Source: Saccharibacillus sp. O23 (GTDB lineage: Bacteria; Bacillota; Bacilli; Paenibacillales; Paenibacillaceae). Taken from it: a stretch of 64,000 bases of DNA. The stretch covers positions 1 to 64,000 of the forward strand of contig NZ_NJDE01000018.1 in the NCBI RefSeq assembly GCF_002205895.1. Reading direction: 5' to 3'. The notes below the pieces were generated by a model. The model did not search any database. It was not told where the DNA came from and worked only from the letters and a program-made list of their open reading frames with translations. The position numbers were made by a program, and so were the translations under genes. Below, piece after piece: positions 8,852 to 20,605 of this stretch (positions are counted from its first letter, which is position 1; each line of letters begins with the position of its first letter).

Positions 8852-9946
8852 TCAAACCTGTCTTTTTTCGCGTTCGGCGATCTGTTCGACCATGACCGAC
8901 AGCTTCCGGGACAAGTCGATCTCGTACGGCTGCACGCTTGCCCCTTCCGCGTCCTCGATGATGCGAACGACGGGACGGTTGGGAGTCTTGGGCGGAACGC
9001 TCGTGACCACGCCGGTCTCTCCGGTCGTCAAGCGCACCGTCAGACCCACCGGATACAAAGCAAGCTTGTCGCGGAACACTTCCAATTTGCGTTGGTCGTA
9101 CTGCGTGCAGGAGCCGCCGTACAGAATCTCCACGGCTTGATGCGGAAGCATGCCGCGCCGGTAGACCCGATTGGTCGTCATCGCGTCGTAAGAATCGGTA
9201 ATGGCGATCCACTTGGCAAAGTCATGGATTTCCCCTTCGCGGATGCCCCGCGGATAACCGCTTCCGTCCAGACGCTCGTGATGTTGAAACGCGCAGTGCG
9301 CCGCGAGCAGCGGAACGAAAGGCTCGTCTTTGAGCAGCGCGTAGCCGAATTCCGTATGCTTCTTCATTTCGGCGAATTCTTCGTCGGTCAGCCTGCCGGG
9401 CTTGAGCAGCACCTTCGACGAGATTTTGGTCTTGCCGATATCGTGAAGCAGCGAGCCCATGCCCAGCGTGAACAATTCGTCTTTCGAATAACCGGCCGCC
9501 ATGCCGAGCGTCAGCGTGTACAAACAAACGTTGAACGAGTGGGTGTACAAATAATAATCCGTCGTATGAATATCGCTGAGCATGATCAGAACGTCTTCGC
9601 GCGAGCCCAGATCGTTGAGGATTTCTTCGGTCATTTTGCGGAAGCTATAACCCAGATGCGGATAAGACATGCGTCCCATCGTATCGTTCATCATGCTGCG
9701 ATAAACGGTCCGAATCTGTTTGATCGCTTGCCGTCTCGTCTCGTCGTTCACCATCTCCGGCAGCACGATGTCGTCGGTCACTTCGTCCCGGACATACAGC
9801 ATATCGATCCCGAGCTGTTCCAGCCTGCGAAGAATCGAAGCCGTCAGCTCCGCTCCTTCGGCCAGCAGCGTCAGGCCCTCTTCATTATAAATGCGTTTGC
9901 CCAGCTTCATGCCGGGTTGTATTTGTCCGATCGACAGCAGGCGCAC
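8852..9946 (-). CDS. HD-GYP domain phosphodiesterase
   Basis: A 364-residue cytosolic HD-GYP protein, the family that hydrolyses cyclic di-GMP. Metal ligands are visible as HSFN (near 136), LHDIGK (near 168) and HHERLDGSGYP (near 222-232). An N-terminal beta-rich part (SIGQIQPGMKLG) and a C-terminal beta domain (residues 265 onward) flank the HD core. I prefer the GTG at 9946: GGAG lies nine bases upstream and the protein then begins as relatives do. ATG 9961 is the alternative and has a poor ribosome site. There is no receiver or sensor domain, so its input is unknown. Confidence 0.9.
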   Translation of the reverse strand: MRLLSIGQIQPGMKLGKRIYNEEGLTLLAEGAELTASILRRLEQLGIDMLYVRDEVTDDIVLPEMVNDETRRQAIKQIRTVYRSMMNDTMGRMSYPHLGYSFRKMTEEILNDLGSREDVLIMLSDIHTTDYYLYTHSFNVCLYTLTLGMAAGYSKDELFTLGMGSLLHDIGKTKISSKVLLKPGRLTDEEFAEMKKHTEFGYALLKDEPFVPLLAAHCAFQHHERLDGSGYPRGIREGEIHDFAKWIAITDSYDAMTTNRVYRRGMLPHQAVEILYGGSCTQYDQRKLEVFRDKLALYPVGLTVRLTTGETGVVTSVPPKTPNRPVVRIIEDAEGASVQPYEIDLSRKLSVMVEQIAEREKRQV

Positions 9947-10063
9947 AAACTTCCACTCCATTTAAGCCGTCTCGAAATCCGGGTGCGCGGCTGACGATCA
10001 CACCGGCGAGGGCCGTTGATATTTTTGATTTTTCCGAAAAGCATCCTCCAAGTCCGACAACGA

Positions 10064-11500
10064 TCACTCGGCTACCCAACGCGGAAGCGCCGCTTCCCTT
10101 GCCGCTCCGGGCCGCCCCAACTCGATACGCAGCAGATCGCGCAGGAATTCGGGCAAAATGAATCTTTTATTCGTTCCCCGGCTGAGAGACTCGTACCCTG
10201 CGCCGAAGGTAAACATATCCAACGTCGCCACCCGATATTCCTCTTCGGGCGCAATGACCCGTTCGGCGGTACGAGCTTCGACGATCCGCTCGTTGGGCGG
10301 AGCATCCGGATTATACCGAATCGTCAATCCGTCGGCGCACAAGCCTCCGAGCCGTTCGCCGCGAAATCCGAACCCGGTCAGCTTTTTCCCCGTATACTCC
10401 GGAAGCAGCGATTGTTCCAAACTTCGCAGAATATCGCTTCCGCGCAGCGTGACGACGCACGGATTGATCGGAGACGGACATAAAGCATGAAGCATGCCTT
10501 CCGTGATCGCGCCTTCCGGCAGCGGTCCCAATACCTGTCCGGAGTTCACGAGCGAGAATTCGCCGCCGGCGAACCGGCGAACCGACTGGGCAAGCAAATT
10601 GCCGAATTCCGATTCGCGTTCGTAATCGACGGGAAGTTCGGTTTCGGACACCGCCGCCACATGCCGCAGCCGCTCGGCCGCTTCTTCGTAATGCCGGGCG
10701 ATCGCATGATCCACCCGGACATCGGATACGGAGTCCTCGTTCAGTTCGATCAACCCGGCTTCCCGGACTTCGCATTCTCCGGAAGACGCGTCGCGCGCGA
10801 TGACGATCCGGCCGATATGCCGACCGAATTTGCCTGCCGCGCAGACGACCGTACTTCCGATCCGAATCGGCTCCGGCAGCAGATGGTGCGTGTGTCCGCC
10901 CAGAATCAGATCGATGCCCTGCGTCATTCCGGCAATCCGTTCGTCCGACGCCAATCCCAAATGGGACAACAGCACGACGACGTCGACCTGCCCGCGCAGC
11001 TCGTTCACGCGATCCTGCAAGCCCGCGAACGGTTCCGTCACTTCGACGCCGAGCAGCCGATAGAAGTCGGAAAAAGGAGCCGTCAGCCCCAGCACGCCGA
11101 TGCGAAACCCGCTTTTCTCGATCACGGCGTTCTCCCGCATCCAAGGCGGCAGAGCGCCTCCTTCCAACTTTACGTTGCCGCATACGACGGGACAGTCGAG
11201 CGCAGCGTAGACGCTCCCCAGCTGTTCGGGCGTAAAAGTCAGGCCTTCGTTATTGCCGATCGTTACCGCATCATAACCGGAGCGGTTAAGAATATCGACA
11301 TTGGCCGATCCGAGACTTCCTTCCGTCTCGATCGCCATGCGGTCCATGTGATCGCCCACGTCAAGCGTGCATACCGGATTCCCCCGTGCTTTCTCCGCGG
11401 CGATGAACGCAGCGATTCGGCCCATCTGCTCGAAGTGGCTGTGAAGGTCGTTGGTATGCAGGATGGTGAGCCTCTCTCTATCTTCTGTCTTCAAACCCAT
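10064..11500 (-). CDS. Bifunctional metallophosphatase / 5'-nucleotidase family protein
   Basis: A 478-residue protein of the UshA/5'-nucleotidase superfamily, resembling B. subtilis YunD. The metallophosphatase domain shows the metal motifs HTNDLHSH, DVGDHMD, GNNE, LLSHLG and GGHTHH. The C-terminal nucleotidase domain follows from about residue 285. No signal peptide or membrane anchor is present, so it should be cytosolic, unlike secreted UshA. The ATG at 11500 has AAGGAGG nine bases upstream. Substrates in this cytosolic group are not well fixed. Confidence 0.9.
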   Translation of the reverse strand: MGLKTEDRERLTILHTNDLHSHFEQMGRIAAFIAAEKARGNPVCTLDVGDHMDRMAIETEGSLGSANVDILNRSGYDAVTIGNNEGLTFTPEQLGSVYAALDCPVVCGNVKLEGGALPPWMRENAVIEKSGFRIGVLGLTAPFSDFYRLLGVEVTEPFAGLQDRVNELRGQVDVVVLLSHLGLASDERIAGMTQGIDLILGGHTHHLLPEPIRIGSTVVCAAGKFGRHIGRIVIARDASSGECEVREAGLIELNEDSVSDVRVDHAIARHYEEAAERLRHVAAVSETELPVDYERESEFGNLLAQSVRRFAGGEFSLVNSGQVLGPLPEGAITEGMLHALCPSPINPCVVTLRGSDILRSLEQSLLPEYTGKKLTGFGFRGERLGGLCADGLTIRYNPDAPPNERIVEARTAERVIAPEEEYRVATLDMFTFGAGYESLSRGTNKRFILPEFLRDLLRIELGRPGAAREAALPRWVAE

Positions 11501-12058
11501 TGAGGCCGTCCTCCTTCGGACCTTGCATCCCGTCAAACGAAAGCCCGATCCGATATCCGGCTTCCGATCGTCGAAATCGTGTTCGACTTTATCCTTGCGC
11601 TCGAACGCCGCTATCGGGACGCAAACTTTTCGCGGTTGAAAAGAGCCGCAAAACGCCCGCTTACGAAGACGTCCCGCAGCCCATGCAAGTATTTTAACAT
11701 GCCTCTAGGCAGTCGAAAAGAATTTGCGCTTCCTTCCTTGTAAAAAGTAAGCTGCAAGTACGGTTTACTAACTGGATAAATAATCCTTTTATGCTCGCAT
11801 ATGATGTAATTGGATGTTACATTCTGCTCCAATTCATTGAGGAAATATGGTATATTGAGAGAGTCAGCATCCCAAATCGAGAAAAGGCTAAGGAACGCAG
11901 CCGTATCGGACCGGTTCTGTCGATATATTGATTAGCGGACTTTGTCGCCGTCTGCAAGCCCCGAAGAAACGAAAAAATGAAACCGTCTTCCATCGTGTGC
12001 CTGATCCAGATCGTGCCGATCCGTAACATCTGTTCCTTATAGAAAGGAGACATCGCGT
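11501..12058. other. Intergenic region between divergent genes
   Basis: No coding frame with a ribosome site is visible. It must hold the promoter of the metallophosphatase (not clearly seen) and that of the HD-GYP gene at 12059, for which an extended -10 TGGTATATT ends at 11856. That would leave a 5' leader of about 195 bases with several short hairpins. I compared it with known riboswitch consensus patterns and recognised none. Confidence 0.5.
11848..11856 (+). promoter_or_regulatory. Extended -10 promoter for the second HD-GYP gene
   Basis: TGG-TATATT fits the TGn extended -10 pattern. The -35 position has no good hexamer. Confidence 0.4.
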
Positions 12059-13114
12059 TTGAAAGTTCATGTTACCGATCTCAGCCCAGGCGATCGCCTG
12101 ATTGCCGACACCTTCAATCGGCACGGCGTACACATCCTTGCCAAAGGTACCGCGCTGTACGACGCGGAAATCGCGCGCCTCATCCAACATAGCATCGATT
12201 ATGTCGAAGTGCAGATTAATCCGGAAAACGCTTATGCCAACGCGAGCTCGGCAGCCTTCTTCTTCCCGGAGATCAAAGCGACTTTCGACGATGCCATTTT
12301 GATGTTCGAGTCATTGTTCCACGAGTCCATGACCACAGGCATATTCAATACCGAACTTGTGGAAGACATCATGCAGCCGCTGTTCAACGTGCTCGCCTCC
12401 CAAAAAGACGCCGTTGCTTTGCTGCTGCTGCTCAATCGCGACGCCAACTATACGTACGTCCATTCCATGCAGGTCGGAATGTTGTCTTACTATTTGGCTC
12501 TTTGGCTCGGCTATCCTCATGATCAAGCTTCTGCGATCTGTCAAGCAGGGTATCTGCACGACATCGGCAAATCAACCATTCCCAGCGAAATTCTGAATAA
12601 ACCCGGCAGATTGACCAAAGAAGAATACGAAATCGTCAAAACGCACACGCTCAACGGGTACGAGATCATTCGCAACTCGCTCGGCGATACCGTAGCCGCA
12701 ACGGCGGCCCTTCAGCATCACGAGCGCTGCGACGGCAGCGGTTACCCTTACGGAATCAAAGAAGACGAGATGCATCCCTGGTCCCGCATCATCGCGGTAG
12801 CCGACGTCTACAGCGCGATGACCAGCAACCGCGTCTATCAAGACAAGCAGGAACTGATCAACGTGCTTAAAGAGCTGTATTCGCTGAGTTTCGGTCAACT
12901 TTCCGCCGAACCTACCCATACCTTCATCCGCAATATGCTCCCTTACTTCATTAATAAGAAAGTGCTTTTGACGAACGGCGAAACGGGCTATATCGTCATG
13001 AACCATCCTACCGATTTTTTCCGTCCGCTCGTTCGCGTCAGCGACCGATTCGTCGACTTATCCGTCGAAACCCATCTGGACATCGAGGAAGTATTCTCGG
13101 ATCGGGAAACTTAA
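12059..13114 (+). CDS. HD-GYP domain phosphodiesterase
   Basis: A 351-residue HD-GYP protein, probably a cyclic-di-GMP phosphodiesterase. The HD core has HSMQ (135), LHDIGK (HD at 167-168) and HHERCDGSGYP (220-230). It shares the overall plan of the protein at 8852-9946 (N-terminal beta part, HD-GYP, C-terminal beta part) but differs widely in sequence, so the two are paralogues or separate acquisitions. Translation begins at TTG with AAGGAG eight bases upstream. A strong bidirectional terminator follows. Confidence 0.9.
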   Translation: MKVHVTDLSPGDRLIADTFNRHGVHILAKGTALYDAEIARLIQHSIDYVEVQINPENAYANASSAAFFFPEIKATFDDAILMFESLFHESMTTGIFNTELVEDIMQPLFNVLASQKDAVALLLLLNRDANYTYVHSMQVGMLSYYLALWLGYPHDQASAICQAGYLHDIGKSTIPSEILNKPGRLTKEEYEIVKTHTLNGYEIIRNSLGDTVAATAALQHHERCDGSGYPYGIKEDEMHPWSRIIAVADVYSAMTSNRVYQDKQELINVLKELYSLSFGQLSAEPTHTFIRNMLPYFINKKVLLTNGETGYIVMNHPTDFFRPLVRVSDRFVDLSVETHLDIEEVFSDRET

Positions 13115-13131
13115 TCCGAAGTATCATCAAA

Positions 13132-13165
13132 AAACACGTGTCCGCGGCAGCGCGGGCACGTGTTT
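13132..13165. terminator. Bidirectional terminator between convergent genes
   Basis: A long stem (AAACACGTG..CCGCG pairing with CGCGG..CACGTGTTT) lies between the stop of the HD-GYP gene and the stop of the minus-strand gene at 13176. A-rich and T-rich flanks occur on both sides. Confidence 0.75.
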
Positions 13166-13175
13166 GCGTTTACTT

Positions 13176-13745
13176 CTACTTTTTCAGTACAAGCTTGACT
13201 GTCGACGTGCCGACCTCTTCGTCTTTGGAAGCCACGTAGCGGTTCAGCAGCTTTTGCGATTGAATCATCGCGCTCGGCGTTTCGGTTCCGGTTTCTTTCC
13301 AATAATTCTGAAGCAGTTCGTACAGGTTGCCGTACTTGCCCGCTCCTTCGGCCAAGAAGAAATAAGCGATCTCGCTGCCGCGAGGCGCGAGTCGGCGTTC
13401 CGCATGGCTGTTCGGATCGTACGTGCAGACTTCGATCATGCCGTCGCGGTTCACTCCGCCGAACGCGGTCAGCACCGATTTGCTTTTCTCGGAAAAAGCG
13501 GTCAGCGTCATCTGAAGAATCACCAGAATCCGTTCGTACGGCGTTCCTTCTTCCATCAGATCCGCGACGTGTTTCGCGATCGTCTCGCGCGCTTGACGAT
13601 CGCCGCCGGCCAGCGCGACGAATTCCTTTTCTCCGACTTTCACCACATGTTCTTCCGGCTGCGTCGTATGCTCCGAACCGGAGGCGCCGCTGTCGCTCAT
13701 CACGGTTATGAAATTCTCTTTGGCGATTACGGAAATGAAGCTCAT
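13176..13745 (-). CDS. Hypothetical protein, possibly Ntn-hydrolase-like
   Basis: I do not recognise this 189-residue soluble protein with certainty. It opens with SVIAKENFITVMSDS and later has FVALAGGDRQAR, a layout that recalls the beta-strand pairs of proteasome-like Ntn hydrolases, but no N-terminal catalytic Thr/Ser/Cys is seen. The end is rich in Lys. The ATG has AAGGAGGAG eight bases upstream, so it is a real gene. An extended -10 about 220 bp upstream suggests a long 5' leader. Confidence 0.8.
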   Translation of the reverse strand: MSFISVIAKENFITVMSDSGASGSEHTTQPEEHVVKVGEKEFVALAGGDRQARETIAKHVADLMEEGTPYERILVILQMTLTAFSEKSKSVLTAFGGVNRDGMIEVCTYDPNSHAERRLAPRGSEIAYFFLAEGAGKYGNLYELLQNYWKETGTETPSAMIQSQKLLNRYVASKDEEVGTSTVKLVLKK

Positions 13746-14130
13746 TCTCTATACTCCTCCTTCTTTGAAAGCGTGTACGCAAAAGGCGCATGGAACGACG
13801 AGGCCGAAACGGCCGCCGCGGCTCTCGGGAAATTCCTGCCGGGCAGGAACGGCTTTCCTGCATCATACGCAATTTGCGTGCACGCCATGAACCAACTAAT
13901 TCGAGAGCCGGCGAGGGGATTCCTGCACGCTGCCCGAATTAAAAGAAAACGTCAACTGTCTCAGTATAACAGACGGATGCCCTTTTTCGCGAGTCGCCGG
14001 GCGGACTTCTTAAGATTGTCAGCAAACAATTCGGCAGATTGCATTTTCGGCTGCTCTCGACTTCTGGAATCTTAAGCTAAGATAGGGCCAGAAATACGAT
14101 GTCGATCGCAGAAAAGAGGGGACAAGCAAA
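13746..14130. other. Divergent intergenic region
   Basis: No gene is seen. On the minus strand an extended -10 TGTTATACT (AGTATA at 13963-13968) fits a promoter for the gene ending at 13176. On the plus strand a -10-like TAAGAT occurs near 14078 upstream of the small gene at 14131. A CTTAAGATT/AATCTTAAG inverted repeat lies near 14011-14076. Confidence 0.4.
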
Positions 14131-14502
14131 ATGAATTCGTTTTGGAAAAGTCTGTTCGCCCGCAATCTTCCCGCCGTCTATCCGGCTTCCGAAGCGGAAA
14201 TCGACGTTCCTCTGCTCGACGAAAGCCTGCTCGAATCGATCAAAGCCGCGGTCGATTCGTACATGCAGCAAGCGTCTTCGACAGGCAGCCCTTCTTTTTC
14301 GGAGATTCGACAGCCGGGCATGGTGCTGGAAACGCCTGCTCTGCCTCCGCTCTCGCCCGTTCAGCTGTACGGCGAACTCGAAGCTTTGCTCGGGCTTTTC
14401 CTGCTTATGCCGGGAGCGCGCGCTGAACGCGCCTGCGGAGAAATCGAACTGTACATGGATAAGCTGCGCGCCGCCGTTCGAAACCGCGATTCGCTCTCGT
14501 AG
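14131..14502 (+). CDS. Hypothetical protein, 123 aa
   Basis: A small soluble protein with no family that I can name. The sequence is mildly acidic, with a helical C-terminal half (about 65-120) that ends in a charged stretch and a Pro-rich hinge near residues 70-78. The ATG has GAGGGGA at a good distance and a strong terminator follows 40 bp after the stop, so it is a genuine single-gene unit. It is convergent with the suf operon. Confidence 0.7.
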   Translation: MNSFWKSLFARNLPAVYPASEAEIDVPLLDESLLESIKAAVDSYMQQASSTGSPSFSEIRQPGMVLETPALPPLSPVQLYGELEALLGLFLLMPGARAERACGEIELYMDKLRAAVRNRDSLS

Positions 14503-14541
14503 TTCGCCGTTCCCGTCGCAGGCGGCCTGCCGCTGAGCCTG

Positions 14542-14577
14542 AAGTCTTTCGGGGAAGATTCTTCTCCGAAGGACTTT
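14542..14577 (+). terminator. Intrinsic terminator of the 123-aa gene
   Basis: A 17-bp imperfect stem (AAGTC-TTCGG-GAAGA with two wobble positions) is followed by TTTTCGTTTTT. Confidence 0.75.
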
Positions 14578-14592
14578 TCGTTTTTCGCAAAA

Positions 14593-14620
14593 AAAGAGAC
14601 GAACCTCGGTTCGTCTCTTT
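14593..14620 (-). terminator. Terminator of the suf operon
   Basis: A perfect 13-bp stem (AAAGAGACGAACC) with a two-base apex is followed on the minus strand by a T run. It lies 26 bp after the sufB stop and can also act on plus-strand transcripts. Confidence 0.85.
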
Positions 14621-14646
14621 TGGTGTCGAGCAGGAGGACGCCGGAA

Positions 14647-16044
14647 TTAACCGATCGAGCCTTCCATTTCGAACTTGATCAAACGGTTCATCTCGACCGC
14701 GTACTCCATCGGCAGTTCCTTCGTGAACGGCTCGATGAAGCCCATAACGATCATCTGCGTCGCTTCGTTCTCGCTGAGGCCGCGGCTCATCAGGTAGAAG
14801 AGTTGATCTTCGGATACCTTCGAGACCGTCGCTTCGTGTTCCAGCGTCACGTCGTCGTTCAAGATCTCGTTGTACGGGATCGTATCGGACGTGGACTGGT
14901 TATCGAGAATCAGCGTGTCGCACTTGATGTTCGATTTGGCGCCTGTCGCTTTGCGGCCGAACGACGCCAAGCCTTGATAGGTCACCTTGCCGCCGTGTTT
15001 GCTGATCGACTTCGAGATAATCGTCGACGTCGTGTCCGGAGCCAAGTGGATCATTTTCGCGCCCGCGTGTTGGTGCTGGTTCTTGCCGGCTACCGCGATC
15101 GACAGGACGGAACCTTTCGCGCCGCGGCCTTTGAGCACGACTGCCGGATATTTCATCGTCAGTTTGGAACCGATGTTGCCGTCGACCCATTCCATATTGG
15201 CGTTCTCTTCGGCAACCGCGCGTTTGGTAACGAGGTTGTAGATGTTGGACGACCAGTTCTGAATCGTCGTGTAGCGAACGCGCGCGTCCTTCTTCACGAT
15301 GATCTCGACGACCGCGCTGTGCAGCGAGTTCGTGCTGTACACCGGTGCCGTGCAGCCTTCGACGTAGTGCACGAAGCTGCCTTCGTCGGCGATGATCAGC
15401 GTGCGTTCGAATTGGCCCATGTTTTCCGAGTTGATCCGGAAGTACGCTTGCAGCGGGATTTCGCATTTGACACCTTTAGGGACGTAAATGAAGCTGCCGC
15501 CGGACCATACCGCGCTGTTCAAAGCCGCGAACTTGTTGTCGGCCGGAGGAATGACTTTCGCGAAGTGCTCGCGGAAGATCTCCGGATGTTCTCTGAGCGC
15601 GCTGTCGGTATCCATGAAGATGACGCCTTGATCTTCCAGATCTTTCTGCATGTTGTGATACACGACTTCGGATTCGTACTGCGCCGAGACGCCGGCGAGG
15701 AACTTCTGTTCCGCTTCCGGAATACCCAGCTTGTCGAACGTTTCCTTGATCTCGCTCGGAACCTCTTCCCAAGTCTTGCTTTGTCCTTCGGAAGGTTTAA
15801 CGTAATATTGAATATCGTTGAAGTCCAGCTCGCTCAGGTCGCCGCCCCATGTCGGCATCGGCATCTTCTCGAACTGCTCCAGCGATTTCAGACGGAATTC
15901 CAGCATCCAGTCCGGCTCGTTCTTCATTTTCGAAATGGAAGTGACGATTTCCTTCGTCAAGCCTTTGCCGCTCTGATAGATGGACTTATGCTCGTCTCGG
16001 AAGCCGTATTGATACTCGTCGCTGATCGGTGCTTCTTTAGCCAT
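14647..16044 (-). CDS. sufB: Fe-S cluster assembly scaffold SufB
   Basis: A 465-residue SufB, the main scaffold of the SufBCD complex on which new [4Fe-4S] clusters are built in the cytosol. The right-handed beta-helix region with [10 protein letters not shown] and the C-terminal SRGLSENEA segment are typical, and length matches the family. It is the last gene of sufCDSUB. The ATG has GGGAGGA upstream and lies 18 bp after sufU. The operon ends with a strong terminator. Confidence 0.97.
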   Translation of the reverse strand: MAKEAPISDEYQYGFRDEHKSIYQSGKGLTKEIVTSISKMKNEPDWMLEFRLKSLEQFEKMPMPTWGGDLSELDFNDIQYYVKPSEGQSKTWEEVPSEIKETFDKLGIPEAEQKFLAGVSAQYESEVVYHNMQKDLEDQGVIFMDTDSALREHPEIFREHFAKVIPPADNKFAALNSAVWSGGSFIYVPKGVKCEIPLQAYFRINSENMGQFERTLIIADEGSFVHYVEGCTAPVYSTNSLHSAVVEIIVKKDARVRYTTIQNWSSNIYNLVTKRAVAEENANMEWVDGNIGSKLTMKYPAVVLKGRGAKGSVLSIAVAGKNQHQHAGAKMIHLAPDTTSTIISKSISKHGGKVTYQGLASFGRKATGAKSNIKCDTLILDNQSTSDTIPYNEILNDDVTLEHEATVSKVSEDQLFYLMSRGLSENEATQMIVMGFIEPFTKELPMEYAVEMNRLIKFEMEGSIG

Positions 16045-16062
16045 GTTGATTCCTCCCTTTCG

Positions 16063-18999
<2,937 letters not shown>

Positions 19000-19031
19000 A
19001 ATCGGTCTTCCTCCTTCCGTTTCTCTATATA

Positions 19032-19820
19032 TTAAGCTTCTTGTTCTTGTCCGACGGTCTCGTCCGTGATGCCCAGTTCTTCTTTGATCCAATCATAGCC
19101 GTCCTGCTCCAGACGCGCGGCCAGCTCGGGTCCGCCCGACTTGACGATGCGGCCTTGCATCATGACGTGGACGAAGTCCGGAGTGATATAGTTCAACAGG
19201 CGCTGGTAGTGGGTAATGATCAGGAAACCGCGATCTTCCGCTCTCATCTCGTTGACCCCTGCCGCCACGATGCGCAGAGCGTCGATGTCAAGGCCGGAGT
19301 CGATTTCGTCGAGGATGACGATCTTCGGATCGAGCATCATCATTTGCAGAATTTCGTTGCGTTTTTTCTCGCCGCCGGAGAAACCTTCATTCAGGTAACG
19401 GTGCGCGAATTCCGGATTCATCTCCAGGCCTTTCATGCTCTTCTCCATTTGGCGAATGAACTTGATCAGCGAGATTTCGTTGCCTTCGCCGCGGCGCGCG
19501 TTGATCGCGCTGCGCAGGAAGTCGGAATTCGTGACGCCGGCGATTTCGCTCGGATATTGCATCGCGAGGAACAGGCCCGCAAGCGCGCGTTCGTCGACGC
19601 CCATCTCGAGCAGGTCTTCGCCGTTAAGCGTAGCCGAGCCTTCGGTCACTTCGTATTTCGGGTGTCCCATCAACGCGGAAGCCAACGTACTTTTGCCGGT
19701 ACCGTTCGGTCCCATGATCGCGTGGATCTCTCCGCCGTTCATTTCCAGATTGATGCCTTTCAGAATTTCTTTGCCTTCGATTTCCGCTTTAAGCCCTTCG
19801 ATGACGAATTTAGTTGCCAT
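19032..19820 (-). CDS. sufC: Fe-S cluster assembly ATPase SufC
   Basis: A 262-residue ABC-type ATPase that drives shape changes in SufBCD. Walker A is GPNGTGKST (37-45), the signature is FSGGEKKR, and Walker B leads into ILDEIDSGLD. There is no membrane part, as expected. It is the first gene of sufCDSUB; the ATG is preceded by GGAGGG. Confidence 0.97.
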   Translation of the reverse strand: MATKFVIEGLKAEIEGKEILKGINLEMNGGEIHAIMGPNGTGKSTLASALMGHPKYEVTEGSATLNGEDLLEMGVDERALAGLFLAMQYPSEIAGVTNSDFLRSAINARRGEGNEISLIKFIRQMEKSMKGLEMNPEFAHRYLNEGFSGGEKKRNEILQMMMLDPKIVILDEIDSGLDIDALRIVAAGVNEMRAEDRGFLIITHYQRLLNYITPDFVHVMMQGRIVKSGGPELAARLEQDGYDWIKEELGITDETVGQEQEA

Positions 19821-19899
19821 ATGCAGCGTCCCTCCAGAAATATAATGGTAAATCCGAGTTATCCTTTTGATCCGTTTAACAATCGAAATAATTATAATC

Positions 19900-19936
19900 T
19901 TGTAATGATTATAAACTGATTATGATCGATTCTCAA
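19900..19936 (-). promoter_or_regulatory. suf operon promoter with PerR-like box
   Basis: On the minus strand TTGAGA (19931-19936), a 17-bp spacer and TATAAT (19908-19913) form a strong sigma-A promoter. The -10 lies inside TTGTAATGATTATAA (19900-19914), which matches the published PerR box TTATAATNATTATAA at all fixed positions but one. A further TTATAAT at 19893-19899 extends the dyad. Bases 2 and 14 favour PerR over Fur. Confidence 0.65.
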
Positions 19937-20070
19937 TTCATTTTACCCCAATTTATTTTGCAGTTCAACGAATCCGCTTATATTTCCCCTTTCAAACCGC
20001 GAAACCTTTAATTTTGCAAAACGATTCGTATGCGCTTCTCCATGCGAAAAAATCGCCTGCATTCTCAATA

Positions 20071-20106
20071 GCAAGAGCCCGGTCTTATAGAAGACCGGGC
20101 TCTTGC
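20071..20106 (-). terminator. Hairpin after dps
   Basis: A perfect 16-bp stem (GCAAGAGCCCGGTCTT) with a four-base loop, 31 bp past the dps stop. The T tract is poor on both strands, so it may stabilise the mRNA end as well as terminate. Confidence 0.65.
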
Positions 20107-20137
20107 TTGGCTGGATCCGTTGGGATCAACCGATATT

Positions 20138-20605
20138 TTAGTGACCGAGGAACGAACGCAGCATCCACATATGTTTCTCCAGATCCTGCTTCATGGCGAT
20201 CAGCATGTCGCTTGTCGCTTGGTCGTGCGCTTCTTCCGCGAGTTCCAGACCTTCCTGCATTTCTTCGGCGACCGTCGCGAAGTCTTCGATCAGCGTCTGC
20301 ACCATCGTGCGATGGTCTTCGCCGCCGGCGGCTTCTTGAATGCTGGACAGTTCCAGATATTCTTTCATCGTAGCGGCCGGGCTGGCTTTGATCGTCAGCA
20401 TGCGTTCCGCCACTTCGTCCATTTTCACGGTGACTTCGTTATAGAGTTCTTCGAACTTCACGTGCAAGGTGTAGAAGTTCTCGCCTTTCACGTACCAGTG
20501 GAAGTTGTGGATTTTAACATAAAGAACGTTCAGGTTCGCGACCTGACGGTTCAAAATCTCCTCGAGCGTTTGGGTTTGAGCTTCGGTTTTCGTCGTTTTA
20601 GCCAT
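20138..20605 (-). CDS. dps: Dps-family DNA protection / ferritin-like protein
   Basis: A 155-residue Dps. Twelve-subunit Dps shells oxidise and store Fe2+ and shield DNA from peroxide. The ferroxidase residues are in KIHNFHWYVKG (near 37-47) and the MDEVAERM helix. ATG 20605 has AGAGGGA upstream; seven upstream codons are not needed. It is divergent in function but adjacent in place to suf, so iron and oxidant control genes cluster here. A sigma-B-like promoter lies upstream. Confidence 0.95.
   Translation of the reverse strand: MAKTTKTEAQTQTLEEILNRQVANLNVLYVKIHNFHWYVKGENFYTLHVKFEELYNEVTVKMDEVAERMLTIKASPAATMKEYLELSSIQEAAGGEDHRTMVQTLIEDFATVAEEMQEGLELAEEAHDQATSDMLIAMKQDLEKHMWMLRSFLGH

Noticed and set aside
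11857-12058. A possible cyclic-di-GMP riboswitch before the second HD-GYP gene
   Set aside because: The conserved GEMM blocks are absent; only short hairpins are seen.
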